64,000 bases of DNA from positions 57,241,001 through 57,305,000 of the forward strand of contig CM048552.1 in assembly GCA_026413225.1 (NCBI GenBank), given 5' to 3'. This DNA comes from Otis tarda (taxonomy: Eukaryota > Chordata > Aves > Otidiformes > Otididae). The notes beneath the pieces are model-generated. The model did not search any database, was not told the origin of the DNA, and saw nothing but the letters and a program-made list of their open reading frames with translations. Both the position numbers and the translations under genes were made by a program. This document shows, in pieces, positions 35,501 through 44,336 of this stretch (position 1 is its first letter; the number at the start of each line of letters is the position of its first letter).

Positions 35501-38438
35501 TGCCACTTCTTAGCCATACGGTGGGAAGCTAAGTGTTGCTCAAGGAGATCCTTTCTGCGAAGGCCTTGATCAGTCCAATTCAGGGAAGAGGTGCTCTTAG
35601 TCCTGGAAATATGAGACCCTTCTGGTCTTCTGGGGGCATGGGGATCCTCTCTCTTCCCATGACTGTGTGGCAATGGCATTGCCTTGCTGCTCTGGGTGGC
35701 TTTTCCTAGAGGTGAAGCCCCTGGCTGAAGTGGGATCTGCAGGTTGATTTCATATCAGCTCTTCCTCCTCAGGGACAAGAGGATCCATTCTTAGTGCTGT
35801 CATCCTCTCCCTTCCGCCAGCAGCGTGAAGCTGACACACTGCTGCAGAGGCTGCTGGGGAAAGGACTTTTCTCCCCTAAGAATTTTTTACAGAGGACAAC
35901 TCCTTCTTTCCTTTTTCCTCCTCCATTCTCCATCTCTCCTTTCACTTTGTTTTGAGTTCTCCCTTTGCCAGCTACTGCAGGACTGAATAATAAGTTGGTA
36001 TATTTTTTTTTTGGTGGGAGGGAGTGGTGATGGAGGTAGTGAAAGATCTCTGGTTTGCTGAAGAAGGATGGCTCTGAAATTTTGGTCACCGGGCTCCTTA
36101 TCTGAGTGAGTTGGCCATATGTCCTGCCCTACTGAGCCCTCTGCAGGGTCCTCCTCACATTGCATGGGGACATGCTTCGAAACCATTACTGCAGTTGGGG
36201 ACTTTACACCGAGGGCAGAAACTCTGTTCCAGGTGGCTTTGCGGGATCCAGCTCTACCTGGGAAGTACCTGTGCCACCAGGCAGAGGTAGCAGAGGATGC
36301 CCAGCCAGCCTGGGGCTTGGGCTAGCTGGAGCGTGCTCTGGATCCAATTCCAAATGTGCTGTTTCCTAAATACATCACTTTATTTCTGTCTTAGGGCTGA
36401 GCAGCTCCCAAAAGCCTTGTTAGGTTCCTTGCTCATGTTTCAGTGGCAGCTGCCTAGGGCAGCACAGTCAGCTTCAGCCACACTGGGCTGCAGAGTCTGT
36501 GGCTTCCGAGTGAGGTCTCTGTGTGTGCATTGTCTTGTCTTCTGCTGAGGGTTACCAGGGGCACCTGGCAGTCATTGCTTTGACCACGCCAGACCTTGCT
36601 GTCCTGCCAGCTCTGCCCCCAGTTCTCTGTCTCAGCATCACCTCTCTGCTGCTCTCCTGCCTGGTGTTGGCTCGGCTGTTGGGTGCTGTCCTCCTCCCTC
36701 TGAGCAGGGGCAGGTGGCTCAGGTTGCCACCCACAAAAGGAGGTTCAACTTGCCCTCCATCTTCCTCCCACGCCAAGATGCGCCCCTCTCTTGCTTCTCC
36801 AGCCCTGCTGGTCACTGCAGCCATCTTCGAGCCCATGCAGCTCACAAATGCTGCAGAAAACCTATCTGGCAAAATAAAGTGATTATTTTCCTGCCATACT
36901 CTGATACAGAGAATGTGGGACCGGGTGGCAGTGGGGATGGGGGGATAATGGCTGTGAGCTGGCTGAGGCTGCTGTGGTACTGCAACGCAAGTGCTGTTTT
37001 TGCCCTGCAAGGTATCTTCAGCTGTGATATCTTGCTTGTTCTGTACGCAGAAAGCTGCAGGAGATCCATGCCAACGTGTAATGTTGTATAATTAGACTTG
37101 CTTTCCAAAATCCATAAACACCAAACTCGATTAGCATCAGTGCGGCAGCAGACGTGCAGGATCGGAGGTAGAAAGTACGTGCAAGAGGTAGAAGGAACTG
37201 ACATCTCCCTTTTCATATCTCTCCTCTCGGCTCACAGAGAAGCTGTTGGAAGGGGATCCCAGCGCAACCCACACTCGGGAGCACCCTGTGTCTAGAACTG
37301 CCCTCCAGGACCAGAGGGAGAGCGGGCGAATCCGCATGATCCGGGAGGCAATGGAGAAGGTGCTGAACTGTTTGTTGGGAGGAGAGAGGGCCAGGATAGG
37401 GCACCCCCGTCAGACTGGAGGAGAGGAAGGGACAGCTGAGCTGGGGAAGGAGGCGGGTGCTGTGGTAATAGAGGAGGATCTGCTTGCTTGGGGGGTGCTC
37501 TCGCATTCTCGTCTTCACCAAAGCAGCAACAGCCCTGCTCAGAGCAGATGGAGGGATGTGGGGCTGGGGGTGACAATGATGACAAAGGGGATGTGAAGAT
37601 GAGCTGTGGCTCAGCGAGGGGTCCGGTGGGCTCTTGGGTTGGATTGGCAGTGATGGAGTGGGTGACCCTGCTCTTTAATTCACCCCTTTCCTCTTGGCGC
37701 TGTCTGTAAATCCCATGTTTAATGGAATTACTATTGGAAAAGCAATGATATTTCACAGTATGGGGTTTGATTTAATGTAACTGTCAGGGGCTGGGGTTAT
37801 TTTTTCTCCATTTAAATCAGTAAATCTATTCAATTTCCCTTCCAGAATAAACACTGCCTGCTGGAGCTGGGAGTTCAGAGTGTGAGGGATCTAATTAAAA
37901 GTGAAATATACCCCATCGTTATCCATGTCGAGGTCACTGAGAAGAACGTTAGAGGACTCAGGTAGGAAAAGACAAAGTGGCATGGGAGGAGAGAGAGGCA
38001 CGAGAGGGTGTCATCCTGTTGCGGGAGGAGAGAGAAGCCCTTGTCTCTGTTCAGAGGGAGAAACAAGGATGGGGGTGAGAACACTTGGGGTGTGTGTGTT
38101 GGGGTTTGCCGCTGTGAGGGGGAAAAGGGCAGCAAGATCGGCTTTGTGTATGTGTGAAGGAGTTCCTGGATGTTTTTGCCACCCTGTCTCTCTACGTCAG
38201 GGGTAACACTTGTCCCTGTGTTTTCCACAGGGGCTTGCTGGGGAAGGCAGGCCATCGGGACTCGGAGGTGCTGAAGATGTGCCGCAGTGTGGAGCAGGCT
38301 CTCCACACTCTGCCGTGCTCCTGGGCCCGCGTGGAGCCCCATGCCTGGAGCCACGCCGAGGAACTGCCCAAGGTGGTGCGGGGATGCATCTTCCAGGAGC
38401 AAACCCGCCCGCTGTGGATCGAGGAGGGCGACGACTGA
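23023..38438 (+). CDS. CARD10: CARD10 (CARMA3/BIMP1) scaffold, whole coding span, 21 coding exons
   Basis: The spliced product is 1030 aa (human 1032). Family role: a CARD-coiled-coil-MAGUK scaffold at the plasma membrane that, after GPCR, EGFR or PKC signalling, recruits BCL10-MALT1 and activates NF-kB. Domains seen: CARD at about 23-115 ([20 protein letters not shown], near identical to human); coiled coil at about 125-450 ([20 protein letters not shown]); Ser-rich linker at about 450-590 ([11 protein letters not shown]); PDZ at about 591-690; SH3 at about 700-790 ([17 protein letters not shown]); guanylate-kinase-like region at about 830-1030 ([15 protein letters not shown]). The exon lengths sum to 3093 nt and all 20 junction phases agree, which strongly supports the model. 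Intron sizes run from about 110 bp to 1.9 kb. CARD11 and CARD14 are excluded by the closer CARD10 match throughout and by the synteny. Confidence 0.96.
23030..24932 (+). other. CARD10 intron 1
   Basis: This is 1.9 kb. The first 0.5 kb is still CpG island; the rest is lower GC with short poly(T) and A-rich runs (for example 23663-23672 and 23921-23955). No further exon is seen. Confidence 0.6.
24933..25151 (+). CDS. CARD10: CARD10 coding exon 2 (CARD, first part)
   Basis: Acceptor CTCCCAG|CCCTGG, donor ACAG|GTGGGA. Enters phase 1, leaves phase 1. Residues 3-76: an acidic lead ([12 protein letters not shown]) and the first CARD helices. Confidence 0.95.
25521..25658 (+). CDS. CARD10: CARD10 coding exon 3 (CARD, second part)
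   Basis: Acceptor TTCCAG|GTTACC, donor CTGG|GTAGGG. Residues 76-122: [20 protein letters not shown] and [10 protein letters not shown], the conserved end of the CARD. Confidence 0.96.
25981..26306 (+). CDS. CARD10: CARD10 coding exon 4 (coiled coil start)
   Basis: Acceptor CCTCCAG|ATGAGG, donor GGTG|GTATGG; leaves phase 0. Residues 122-230: [12 protein letters not shown], then a Gln/Glu/Leu heptad-rich helix and [17 protein letters not shown]. Confidence 0.95.
26307..28227 (+). other. CARD10 intron 4
   Basis: This 1.9-kb intron separates coiled-coil exons. A 24-bp step duplication of AGGTACATCACC occurs at 26527 and 26551. No extra exon is recognised. Confidence 0.7.
28228..28410 (+). CDS. 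CARD10: CARD10 coding exon 5
   Basis: Acceptor GTTGTAG|GTGGAC, donor TGCAG|GTACCT; 61 codons, phase 0 at both ends. Coiled coil: [18 protein letters not shown] and [13 protein letters not shown], near identical to human. Confidence 0.95.
28737..28892 (+). CDS. CARD10: CARD10 coding exon 6
   Basis: Acceptor CTCCTAG|ACACCT, donor ATAAG|GTAGAG; 52 codons, phase 0/0. Residues 292-343, with [14 protein letters not shown] and [10 protein letters not shown]. Confidence 0.95.
29009..29134 (+). CDS. CARD10: CARD10 coding exon 7
   Basis: Acceptor TTGCCAG|TACCTC, donor ACCAG|GTGAAT; 42 codons, phase 0/0. Residues 344-385, with [16 protein letters not shown] and EEIEKERDQ. Confidence 0.95.
29304..29498 (+). 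CDS. CARD10: CARD10 coding exon 8 (end of coiled coil)
   Basis: Acceptor TTGCAG|GCAATC, donor GCAAG|GTGAGG; 65 codons, phase 0/0. Residues 386-450, with [20 protein letters not shown]. Confidence 0.95.
29597..29737 (+). CDS. CARD10: CARD10 coding exon 9 (Ser-rich linker)
   Basis: Acceptor TCCCAG|ATGTGC, donor GCATG|GTGAGT; 47 codons, phase 0/0. Residues 451-497, with [13 protein letters not shown]. In the CARMA family this linker is the PKC-regulated autoinhibitory region. Confidence 0.93.
30485..30603 (+). CDS. CARD10: CARD10 coding exon 10
   Basis: Acceptor GCCCAAG|GAGGTG, donor AAAAG|GTGATT; leaves phase 2. Encodes [16 protein letters not shown] and [10 protein letters not shown], matching the human linker. 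Confidence 0.92.
30846..30886 (+). CDS. CARD10: CARD10 coding exon 11 (41 nt)
   Basis: A small exon: acceptor TTTGTAG|CTTGTC, donor AACAG|GTACCA; phase 2 to 1. Encodes [14 protein letters not shown], corresponding to the human Ser-rich SFSSMSDIT segment. Confidence 0.88.
31569..31689 (+). CDS. CARD10: CARD10 coding exon 12
   Basis: Acceptor TTTCGTAG|GCAACG, donor GGAG|GTGATT; phase 1 to 2. Residues 551-591, a Ser/Thr-rich linker that is less conserved. It is placed by splice sites, phase and open frame. Confidence 0.85.
32173..32353 (+). CDS. CARD10: CARD10 coding exon 13 (PDZ)
   Basis: Acceptor TTGCTAG|GTCAGT, donor TTGAG|GTGAGT; phase 2 to 0. Residues 591-651, with [19 protein letters not shown] and [17 protein letters not shown], a recognisable PDZ core. 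Confidence 0.93.
33178..33301 (+). CDS. CARD10: CARD10 coding exon 14 (PDZ end)
   Basis: Acceptor TTGCTAG|CTGAGG, donor GGAAG|GTAAGG; phase 0 to 1. Residues 652-693, with [16 protein letters not shown], the last PDZ helix and strand. Confidence 0.92.
33652..33892 (+). CDS. CARD10: CARD10 coding exon 15 (SH3)
   Basis: Acceptor GCTTTAG|GATACC, donor ACAGCAG|GTAACG; phase 1 to 2. Residues 693-773, with [21 protein letters not shown] and [16 protein letters not shown]. Confidence 0.95.
34232..34301 (+). CDS. CARD10: CARD10 coding exon 16
   Basis: Acceptor TTTTCAG|GGCTCA, donor ACAAG|GTAAGC; phase 2 to 0. Encodes [12 protein letters not shown] and a basic tail. Confidence 0.92.
34655..34754 (+). 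CDS. CARD10: CARD10 coding exon 17
   Basis: Acceptor CTCCTCAG|CTAAAG, donor GCTCAG|GTGAGC; phase 0 to 1. Encodes [16 protein letters not shown], identical to human over most of its length. Confidence 0.94.
35229..35387 (+). CDS. CARD10: CARD10 coding exon 18 (GUK start)
   Basis: Acceptor TCTTCCAG|ATCCAG, donor AGCAG|GTAGGC; phase 1 to 1. Encodes [12 protein letters not shown] and [17 protein letters not shown]. Confidence 0.95.
35388..37237 (+). other. CARD10 intron 18
   Basis: A 1.85-kb intron. It contains a poly(T) run near 36003-36012 and an AATAAA at 36873-36878. No exon is recognised. Confidence 0.7.
37238..37359 (+). CDS. CARD10: CARD10 coding exon 19
   Basis: Acceptor GCTCACAG|AGAAGC; donor GAAG|GTGCTG, which is weak after GT. 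Phase 1 to 0. Residues 883-923; the first part diverges from human and [11 protein letters not shown] aligns to human RIRAIQESVGK. Confidence 0.87.
37846..37961 (+). CDS. CARD10: CARD10 coding exon 20 (GUK)
   Basis: Acceptor CTTCCAG|AATAAA, donor CTCAG|GTAGGA; phase 0 to 2. Encodes [17 protein letters not shown] and [17 protein letters not shown], very close to human. Confidence 0.96.
38231..38438 (+). CDS. CARD10: CARD10 coding exon 21 (last, with stop)
   Basis: Acceptor TTCCACAG|GGGCTT, stop TGA at 38436-38438. Encodes [17 protein letters not shown] and [17 protein letters not shown], ending in an acidic EEGDD that differs from the Ser-rich human tail. Confidence 0.95.
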
Positions 38439-39010
38439 GCTGGGGGTAGCAGAGTGGGTACTGCCAGCTACCATCCCGAAGAGATGTACCCCAGGGGTAG
38501 CCTTTCTGGTCCCCTTGAGGCCACCAAGAGCTGGGGAGTAACATGTGCTGCCTCCCCTATCTGAGCTTTCTGTACTTGATTGGAGAGGCATCTTCCACTG
38601 TCATGGTGGAAACCACCCTCGTGGGCTACTCCCCATCACCTTCGGTTGCCCTTGACTCTCATACGTGGTCAGGTTGCCGGATGGGGAACGTAGGGGAACT
38701 GTGTGGGATCAAGCTGTGTAGGAGCATCTCTCACACACATTTGAAGCTCTTCTCCTGTCACCTCCGTTTCCCCTGCCCTGTGGCACTGTGTGCTCTGGGT
38801 CCCCTCTTTCCCTGTCTACCTCGCCTCCGGCCCCACAGTGCAGGGACCACAGGTCATGTGCCAACTCCCCGCCACGGCTGGAATGACACTAAGCTTGCAA
38901 CAAACCCTCGTTTTATAGGAGCTGTACTCCTTATTGCTTGTAAATTATTAATGGAGCCTTTTATTGGCAAACCACATATAAAGGAGAATTAAATACCATT
39001 TATAATGGGA
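38439..39010 (+). other. CARD10: CARD10 3' UTR (probable)
   Basis: About 570 nt from the stop to just past an ATTAAA signal. It is GC-rich at first and turns A/T-rich over the last 100 nt, typical of a 3' end. No AATAAA is present in it. Confidence 0.6.
38988..38993 (+). terminator. Candidate poly(A) signal of CARD10 (ATTAAA)
   Basis: ATTAAA is the commonest variant signal and the first acceptable one after the stop. Cleavage would be near 39005-39015. Confidence 0.5.
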
Positions 39011-42000
39011 ACGGGTGGCAGGCTCTGGGCTTGTGTGTTACTGGGAAGGTTCAAGTGATGCACAAAGGGGTATTTTTCTCCTCCTCTAACTGAGGCCCAA
39101 CTGCCCAGCCCTCCAGGGGAAGGAGGGAGCACTGCTCTTGCTGTTGTAGGGCAGCAAGAGGTGTGGGGAGAGGACAGGTTGAGCATGCCACAAACCTAGC
39201 TGCCTCCCATTTCTGCTTGCCGCCTGTTTTTCAGTCCCTTGCCTCTCCCTAGTGCTGATGTTGGCTGGGTTGCTCTGGGAAAGCCAGGGAAAAGCTCACA
39301 TGATGTGTCTGGCTGAGGTCCCTAGAGTTTCACACTGCTCTGTGCCCTGCTTATCGTGAAGTGACAAGCCAGCTACCTTGTCCTCCTGGGGCAACAGCAA
39401 GACTGAGCCCAGCCACACTGCCAGGAGAGTGAGGCTCCTCTTGCCCCTCCAGTGGGGTCTGTTCTCACCCTGACATGAGGCTGAGTGTGGCGTCAGACCC
39501 TGGCAGAGGGTAGATGGAGGGTTTGGGTAGCAGCAGCCATGCTCATCCACCCTGTCATAGTCCTGACTCCCAACCAATCACCATTATCAGCCCTCCTATG
39601 GGAAAGGGGAGCCAGGATACCGGAGCCACAGAGAGGTGGTGGTTGTAGTGGTAGATGGTCTGTCCTGCAGCATACAAGATAAAAATGGAGTCTGTGGCTC
39701 TGTGAGGCTCCATGGGGCACGAGGCCACGTAGAGGGCTGAGCCGTCTGCTCTTGGGATCAACGGGAGAAGATGGGCAACCAGCCCCAGAAAGTCAACTCC
39801 TCTCAGCGTCCTCCTCGCCCCTGCGATTAGGGCACTGCTAGTGCCATGCACTTTTGAAGCTCTCAGCAAAGATTAACTTGCTGATCTTCACGGGTCCCCT
39901 GTGAGGTGTTATTTCAGGCTCTAAACCAGTTGCCTGTGTCTTTTACGAGGACGAGAGTGAACAGGGGCGGGGGGGGGAGGAAAGAAAATGAAAAGATTTT
40001 AACCTGCAGTGACTCAAATGTAGAGCAATAGTCCCAGCTCTGCCCTGGAGCAATGCAGCTCTGCTCCTGGGATGGGGGAATTGGTGTAACACATGGCTCC
40101 AGATGAAAGCTCCCAAATGATATCCACTCCAGGGATACAGCCGGAGCATCTCGGAGCATCCCGGCACAGCCAGCCCCCTGGGAAAGTGCTTGCCCTGCAG
40201 GCAAACAAAGTGGGACTTTTGTTTAGCTGATGAGAAAACAAGTCCCAAAGCAAGTTCCCATCCACCCTGGCATGGATTTGGAGATTAAAGCTTGCATCTT
40301 TGTAGGGAAAAAAAAGTAGCGCTTGAGTACTCGGGGAAAATGATCCACGTGAGGGCTTGACAACTTGTTCTGGCTGTGCTGTCCTCAGCCCCCTCCATTT
40401 TGGGCAGTCAGGCTGTGCTCCCAGCTTGGCATCTGCTACCCTCCCACTCTCCCCAAATAAACAGACGTTCCCCAGCACCTCCTTAGGCCATCAGTGTTGT
40501 CAGGAGGGAAACCAAGGTTGGTGGGAGGCAGGTGGGCAGTACCCAGCCCTCTTAAGCAGCAGCCGGCACTGCCTGGCCTGCTCCCAGGCCTTCTCTTTGT
40601 CCCTCTTGTCTCCCCTCAGGCTTTCCAAATCCAGCTTCAACTCGTTCTGGACACGGATGAGAAGCAGGGCAGAAGGCTCTGAGGCAAACATTAACGACCC
40701 TTTGCTGCCCCGCATGCCCTAGCCCACCTTTTTTGTGCCTCTGGCGGGGTGGCTGCCTGCTCGGAGGAATGAGTCACGGGTTAGGTACCGGGCAGAATGC
40801 AATTAGCAGCCCTGGGCACCAATTACCAGCTGTAACAGCCTTGTGCAAGCCCCTGTAACAAGTCACCCAGAGCAAGGGATCGGCAAGGCAACGCGTGAGT
40901 CACCCTGGGATGTGGCCAGCCCTTTTCACGCTGCCCCCCTGCCCCACTGTCACCATGGGGTCTCTGTCCCATGCACCCCTTCAGTGATGGGTCAGCCAGC
41001 CCTACCCCGGGGCAGGATTTGGCACCAAATGCCTCCCTCCTGCCCCATCCCTGGCACTCCAGAAGAGAGAGGTGTCTCACAGTGCAAGAAGCAGGCTGTG
41101 CTCACCTCTAGCATTGGGCACATTCTCGTTTGTATGTGGTTGGGCCTGACCTGTTCCACTTCCCAACCCCACGCTCTGCACAAGGTAGCATTGAGTCATG
41201 TTTGTATGTCTTTTGGGGACCTCACTAAGGATCCTCTGCCTGTGTCCCCCTTGCCCTCCCAGATGATCTCCTAGGCCAGGGCTGGGAGGTGCTGCAGGAT
41301 GTCTGGGAGCCATGGAAGCTGCCTTTACAGCTGCCTGGGGCTGAAGCACTCGGAGAGGTTGATTTCTGGTTCAGGAGCAGCTCCCAGCCAAGGGAGCAAT
41401 CCCAGTATTTAGTACAGAGGCAGCGGATCAGTCATACCAGCTTCACATGCCTGCGGTAATGTAAGGCCTGAAGGTGAGTGACTCCCCCCCTGCCCCAAAT
41501 CAGTGTAAGAAAGCATTGCTATTCAAAGGAATCTAAAAATAAAGCCTGCAGAGACCCTCCAAAGGGATGTGGGAGATGCTCTGGAGATGTTCTTGCTTCA
41601 GGGGAAGGCTAGGAGTCTTGGAGACTTGGAGAAATACATGGGAAGGGGGAGGAGAAGTAGATTCTGTTGTTTCTTCCTTACAAAAGTTGTAGCCAGAGTC
41701 AGGGCTGGGGTGCAAGTGTGTCTGTGAGGCCTGGGGAAACTGAGCACACAGCTTTAGCCCCGCAGGGACGTCTTCCCTGTGTGCCTGGGAAGTGTCTGTG
41801 TCCAGACACACAGTGAGAGTGTGGACCAGAGGGACCCTGATCCCTGCCCTGACCCCCTTTTCTGAGGTCTCATGATCTGATATGTGCATGGGGGGGCCCT
41901 TTGCCACATGGAGCCATGTCCCCCCAGCCATTTCCCCTAGGTCTCCATCTTATTACTTTTTTTTTGCTGTGCTGAGATTTGATGCCCACAGCTTGCAGCT

Positions 42001-43229
42001 CCCTGAGGAGGCGCTCTGATTTCGGCATCGTATGTGGAGCACTACCATCTCACTGTCCCCACGCTCATTGCACAGGGAGGCTGGGGTGGGGGTGCGGGTA
42101 TTGTCCCCCTCGGGGCTAGTGGCCTCTCTGTATCCCCCGGCTGCTCTGTAAAGTGGCCTAGAGGTAGCATGAAGGGGACCTTCATGGTCATCCACCCCAT
42201 ATCCAACAGGACCAACAACAGCATGCAGCGATCTGTGGTGCTGATCCCAAAATTTCCCATCGGTGGTGGTCCTTGTCTTGGGAGGGGCTCTCATACCTTC
42301 TGAGGGTCTCTGATACCCCCATCCCTGGGTGAAGCCTCCTCCGGGCAGGCCTTGCTCAGTTGTTCTGTGTCATAGCCCCAGCCTGCCCTCCTGGCCTCCT
42401 TGGCCCCATTGGCAGCCAGAGGGCTGGGGTGAAGGCGGCACAGGGGAGATGTACAGCCATGCCCAAAGGTGGGGGGTAGTGGTGGCGTGTGGGAAGGAGC
42501 TGGAGGTGCCAGTTTGCTGCTCTGCCTGTGAGACTCTCTGGGGTTTTCCATAGAGGAAGAGGACACCCCTTCCTTCCTTGCTTGGGGAAGGGGAAAAGGA
42601 AGCAGCATCTTGGGCAGCACAGGAGCCACAAGGGATGAGTGGCTGAGCTTAGCCCTGCTGCAGGGGGGGAGGGATATAAACCCAGTGGTGATGCTGAGCC
42701 GTGGACATTGAAAGGGAGGTGGCAGGCCCTCCTTCACACTCTCTGGTGCTGGTGTACCTCTTTCTGTGAGTGTAGGTGGCTCTGCAGCCACCTCGGCAGC
42801 TCACTGTCCTTGGGCATCCCGGGAGGGGATGTGAGATGGGGAAGGGGATGGGATGGTGGCTGGAGGCAGAGGGAAAGGCACCTTCAAGAGTGAGAGGGTC
42901 AGGGTTTAGGGAGGTGGGTGTCAGAAGTGGGGGTCAGTCCCTTGTTTGAGACTCTGGGGCACGTGGGGAAGGGCAGCAGGGAGCACAGTCCTGCTTTGGC
43001 GAGGGAGGGTGGGATTGGAAAGGCTGCGGCAGCAATTCAGAGCCCATGGGAAAAAATCTGGGGCTGGGGGAATTCCTGGGGAAACATCATTCTTCCTAAG
43101 AACAGTATAAGACCCCACGCCTTGGCTTTGCCCGAGCCCGAATCCGTGTCACCTTCCCCTCCTCCCGCTGGAGCGTCACAGAGGAGAGGGACGGTTTGTC
43201 CTCCCATATCAGCTGTTTGTCACCTCGGA
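39011..43229. other. Intergenic region between CARD10 and MFNG
   Basis: About 4.2 kb with no recognised gene. It contains a SINE-like GGGGAAACTGAGCACAC motif near 41731-41749, isolated AATAAA words (40455, 41534), a TATAAA word at 42676 in GC-rich DNA without other promoter support, and an unexplained exon-like segment at 40620-40722. Confidence 0.55.
40620..40722 (+). other. Exon-like segment of unknown identity
   Basis: A strong acceptor (long C/T tract, CCCCTCAG) ends at 40619. A phase-2 open frame follows, reading LSKSSFNSFWTRMRSR and then a Pro-rich end, with TAG at 40720-40722. CARD10 exon 20 leaves in phase 2, so it could in principle serve as an alternative last exon. I recognise no homologue and no poly(A) signal follows closely. 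It may be chance. Confidence 0.2.
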
Positions 43230-43530
43230 GATGTCTGTCCTAGCCTGGCGATGCCCCGCTGAGGCGAACCCGCTTGTCAGACCCCGGACTCCCCCCTTCT
43301 CCATCCCTCCACCCTCCATCCTCTTCCTCCCCCGGGGCTGGCGCCCCGCCCCGTACCCGGAGGCGGGACCGGGACCGGGACCGGGGCCGGGGCCGCGGCC
43401 GGAGGTGACCGGGAGGAAGAGCGAGCTGCACGGAGGGAGCAGGTGGCGCAACGACTCCACCGCACGCATGGCACCCGGCCCCTTCCCCGCAGCCCTGCGC
43501 CCACCGCTCGCCTTCGCCCCGCAGCCCCTG
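43230..43530 (+). promoter_or_regulatory. CpG island, probable MFNG promoter
   Basis: About 300 bp is dense in CpG with GC boxes, about 460-760 bp upstream of the MFNG start codon. A TATAA-like GTATAAGA lies at about 43106. The 5' UTR could run straight to the start or be spliced (an acceptor-like CATCCTGGCAG ends at 43677). Confidence 0.6.
43364..43399. repeat. Hexanucleotide repeat CGGGAC/CGGGGC in the MFNG CpG island
   Basis: Six tandem 6-bp units: three CGGGAC, two CGGGGC and one CGCGGC. There are at least five GGG runs with short loops, so a G-quadruplex is likely on plus. Confidence 0.85.
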
Positions 43531-43988
43531 GCTTGGGTGTGCGGGCTGGCGGCTTCTGAGGAACTGGTGCTTTCAGTCCAGGTTCCCCACCGATGGCTCT
43601 GAGCTCCTTCTCCTGCTCCAGCCTGGGACCCTCGGCCTCTCCACCACGAGTAGGGATGCTTGCTTTCATCCTGGCAGGCTATGACAACGACCTGCCAGAT
43701 GCCTTGGAGTATTTTCCCATCATGCGTCTCCGCTTTGCTGGGTCATTGAGCCCTCTTAGTCTGTGAAAATTCCCCTCGCTTTACCAGTTGTCTCTGGGGC
43801 TGCTGCCTCTGTGGCTTTCTGGTCTTCACCCACCCTATTCCTTGGCCACATCCTATTCATATCTTGCCCTCATCTTGTCCTGCCCCTTCAGAGGCTTTGA
43901 GATGAGAGGACAGCTTCACATGGAAGTACGGGCAGAGATTGTCCTTGTTCAATAGGATACTGGCTGCAGTGGGAACGATTTGGGAGCC

Positions 43989-44336
43989 ATGGGCCGTCGG
44001 CTTATCCGTGGTATCTCTGGAGCTGCAGTCTTCCTTGTCAGCGTGGCTCTCCTTTCCATGCGGCACCGTGGGGCTCAGGAAACAGCTCGGTACCCAGGGC
44101 TCAGAGAGGGGATGTCGGAGAAGCCAGAGCAACAGAGCAAGGCGAGCCCAGAGGATGCCACGGGAAGCAGTGGAGGGGGACAGAAGGACCTGCGAGTCCA
44201 CCCTACGGAGGGATACAGGACCGAGGGAAGCCTGACGCTTGGGGACATTTTCATAGCTGTGAAGACAACCAAGAGGTTTCACCAGAGCAGGATGGAGCTG
44301 CTCCTGGACACGTGGATATCCCAGGCAAGAGAGCAG
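43989..44336 (+). CDS. MFNG: MFNG coding exon 1
   Basis: 116 codons, donor GAGCAG|GTGAGC, phase 0. It covers the signal anchor, the extended Gly/Ser/Glu-rich stem and the start of the catalytic domain ([24 protein letters not shown]). Confidence 0.95.

Noticed and set aside
42670-42690. TATAAA word as a promoter
   Set aside because: No start-site context, no downstream open frame or exon, and the MFNG CpG island is the better promoter.
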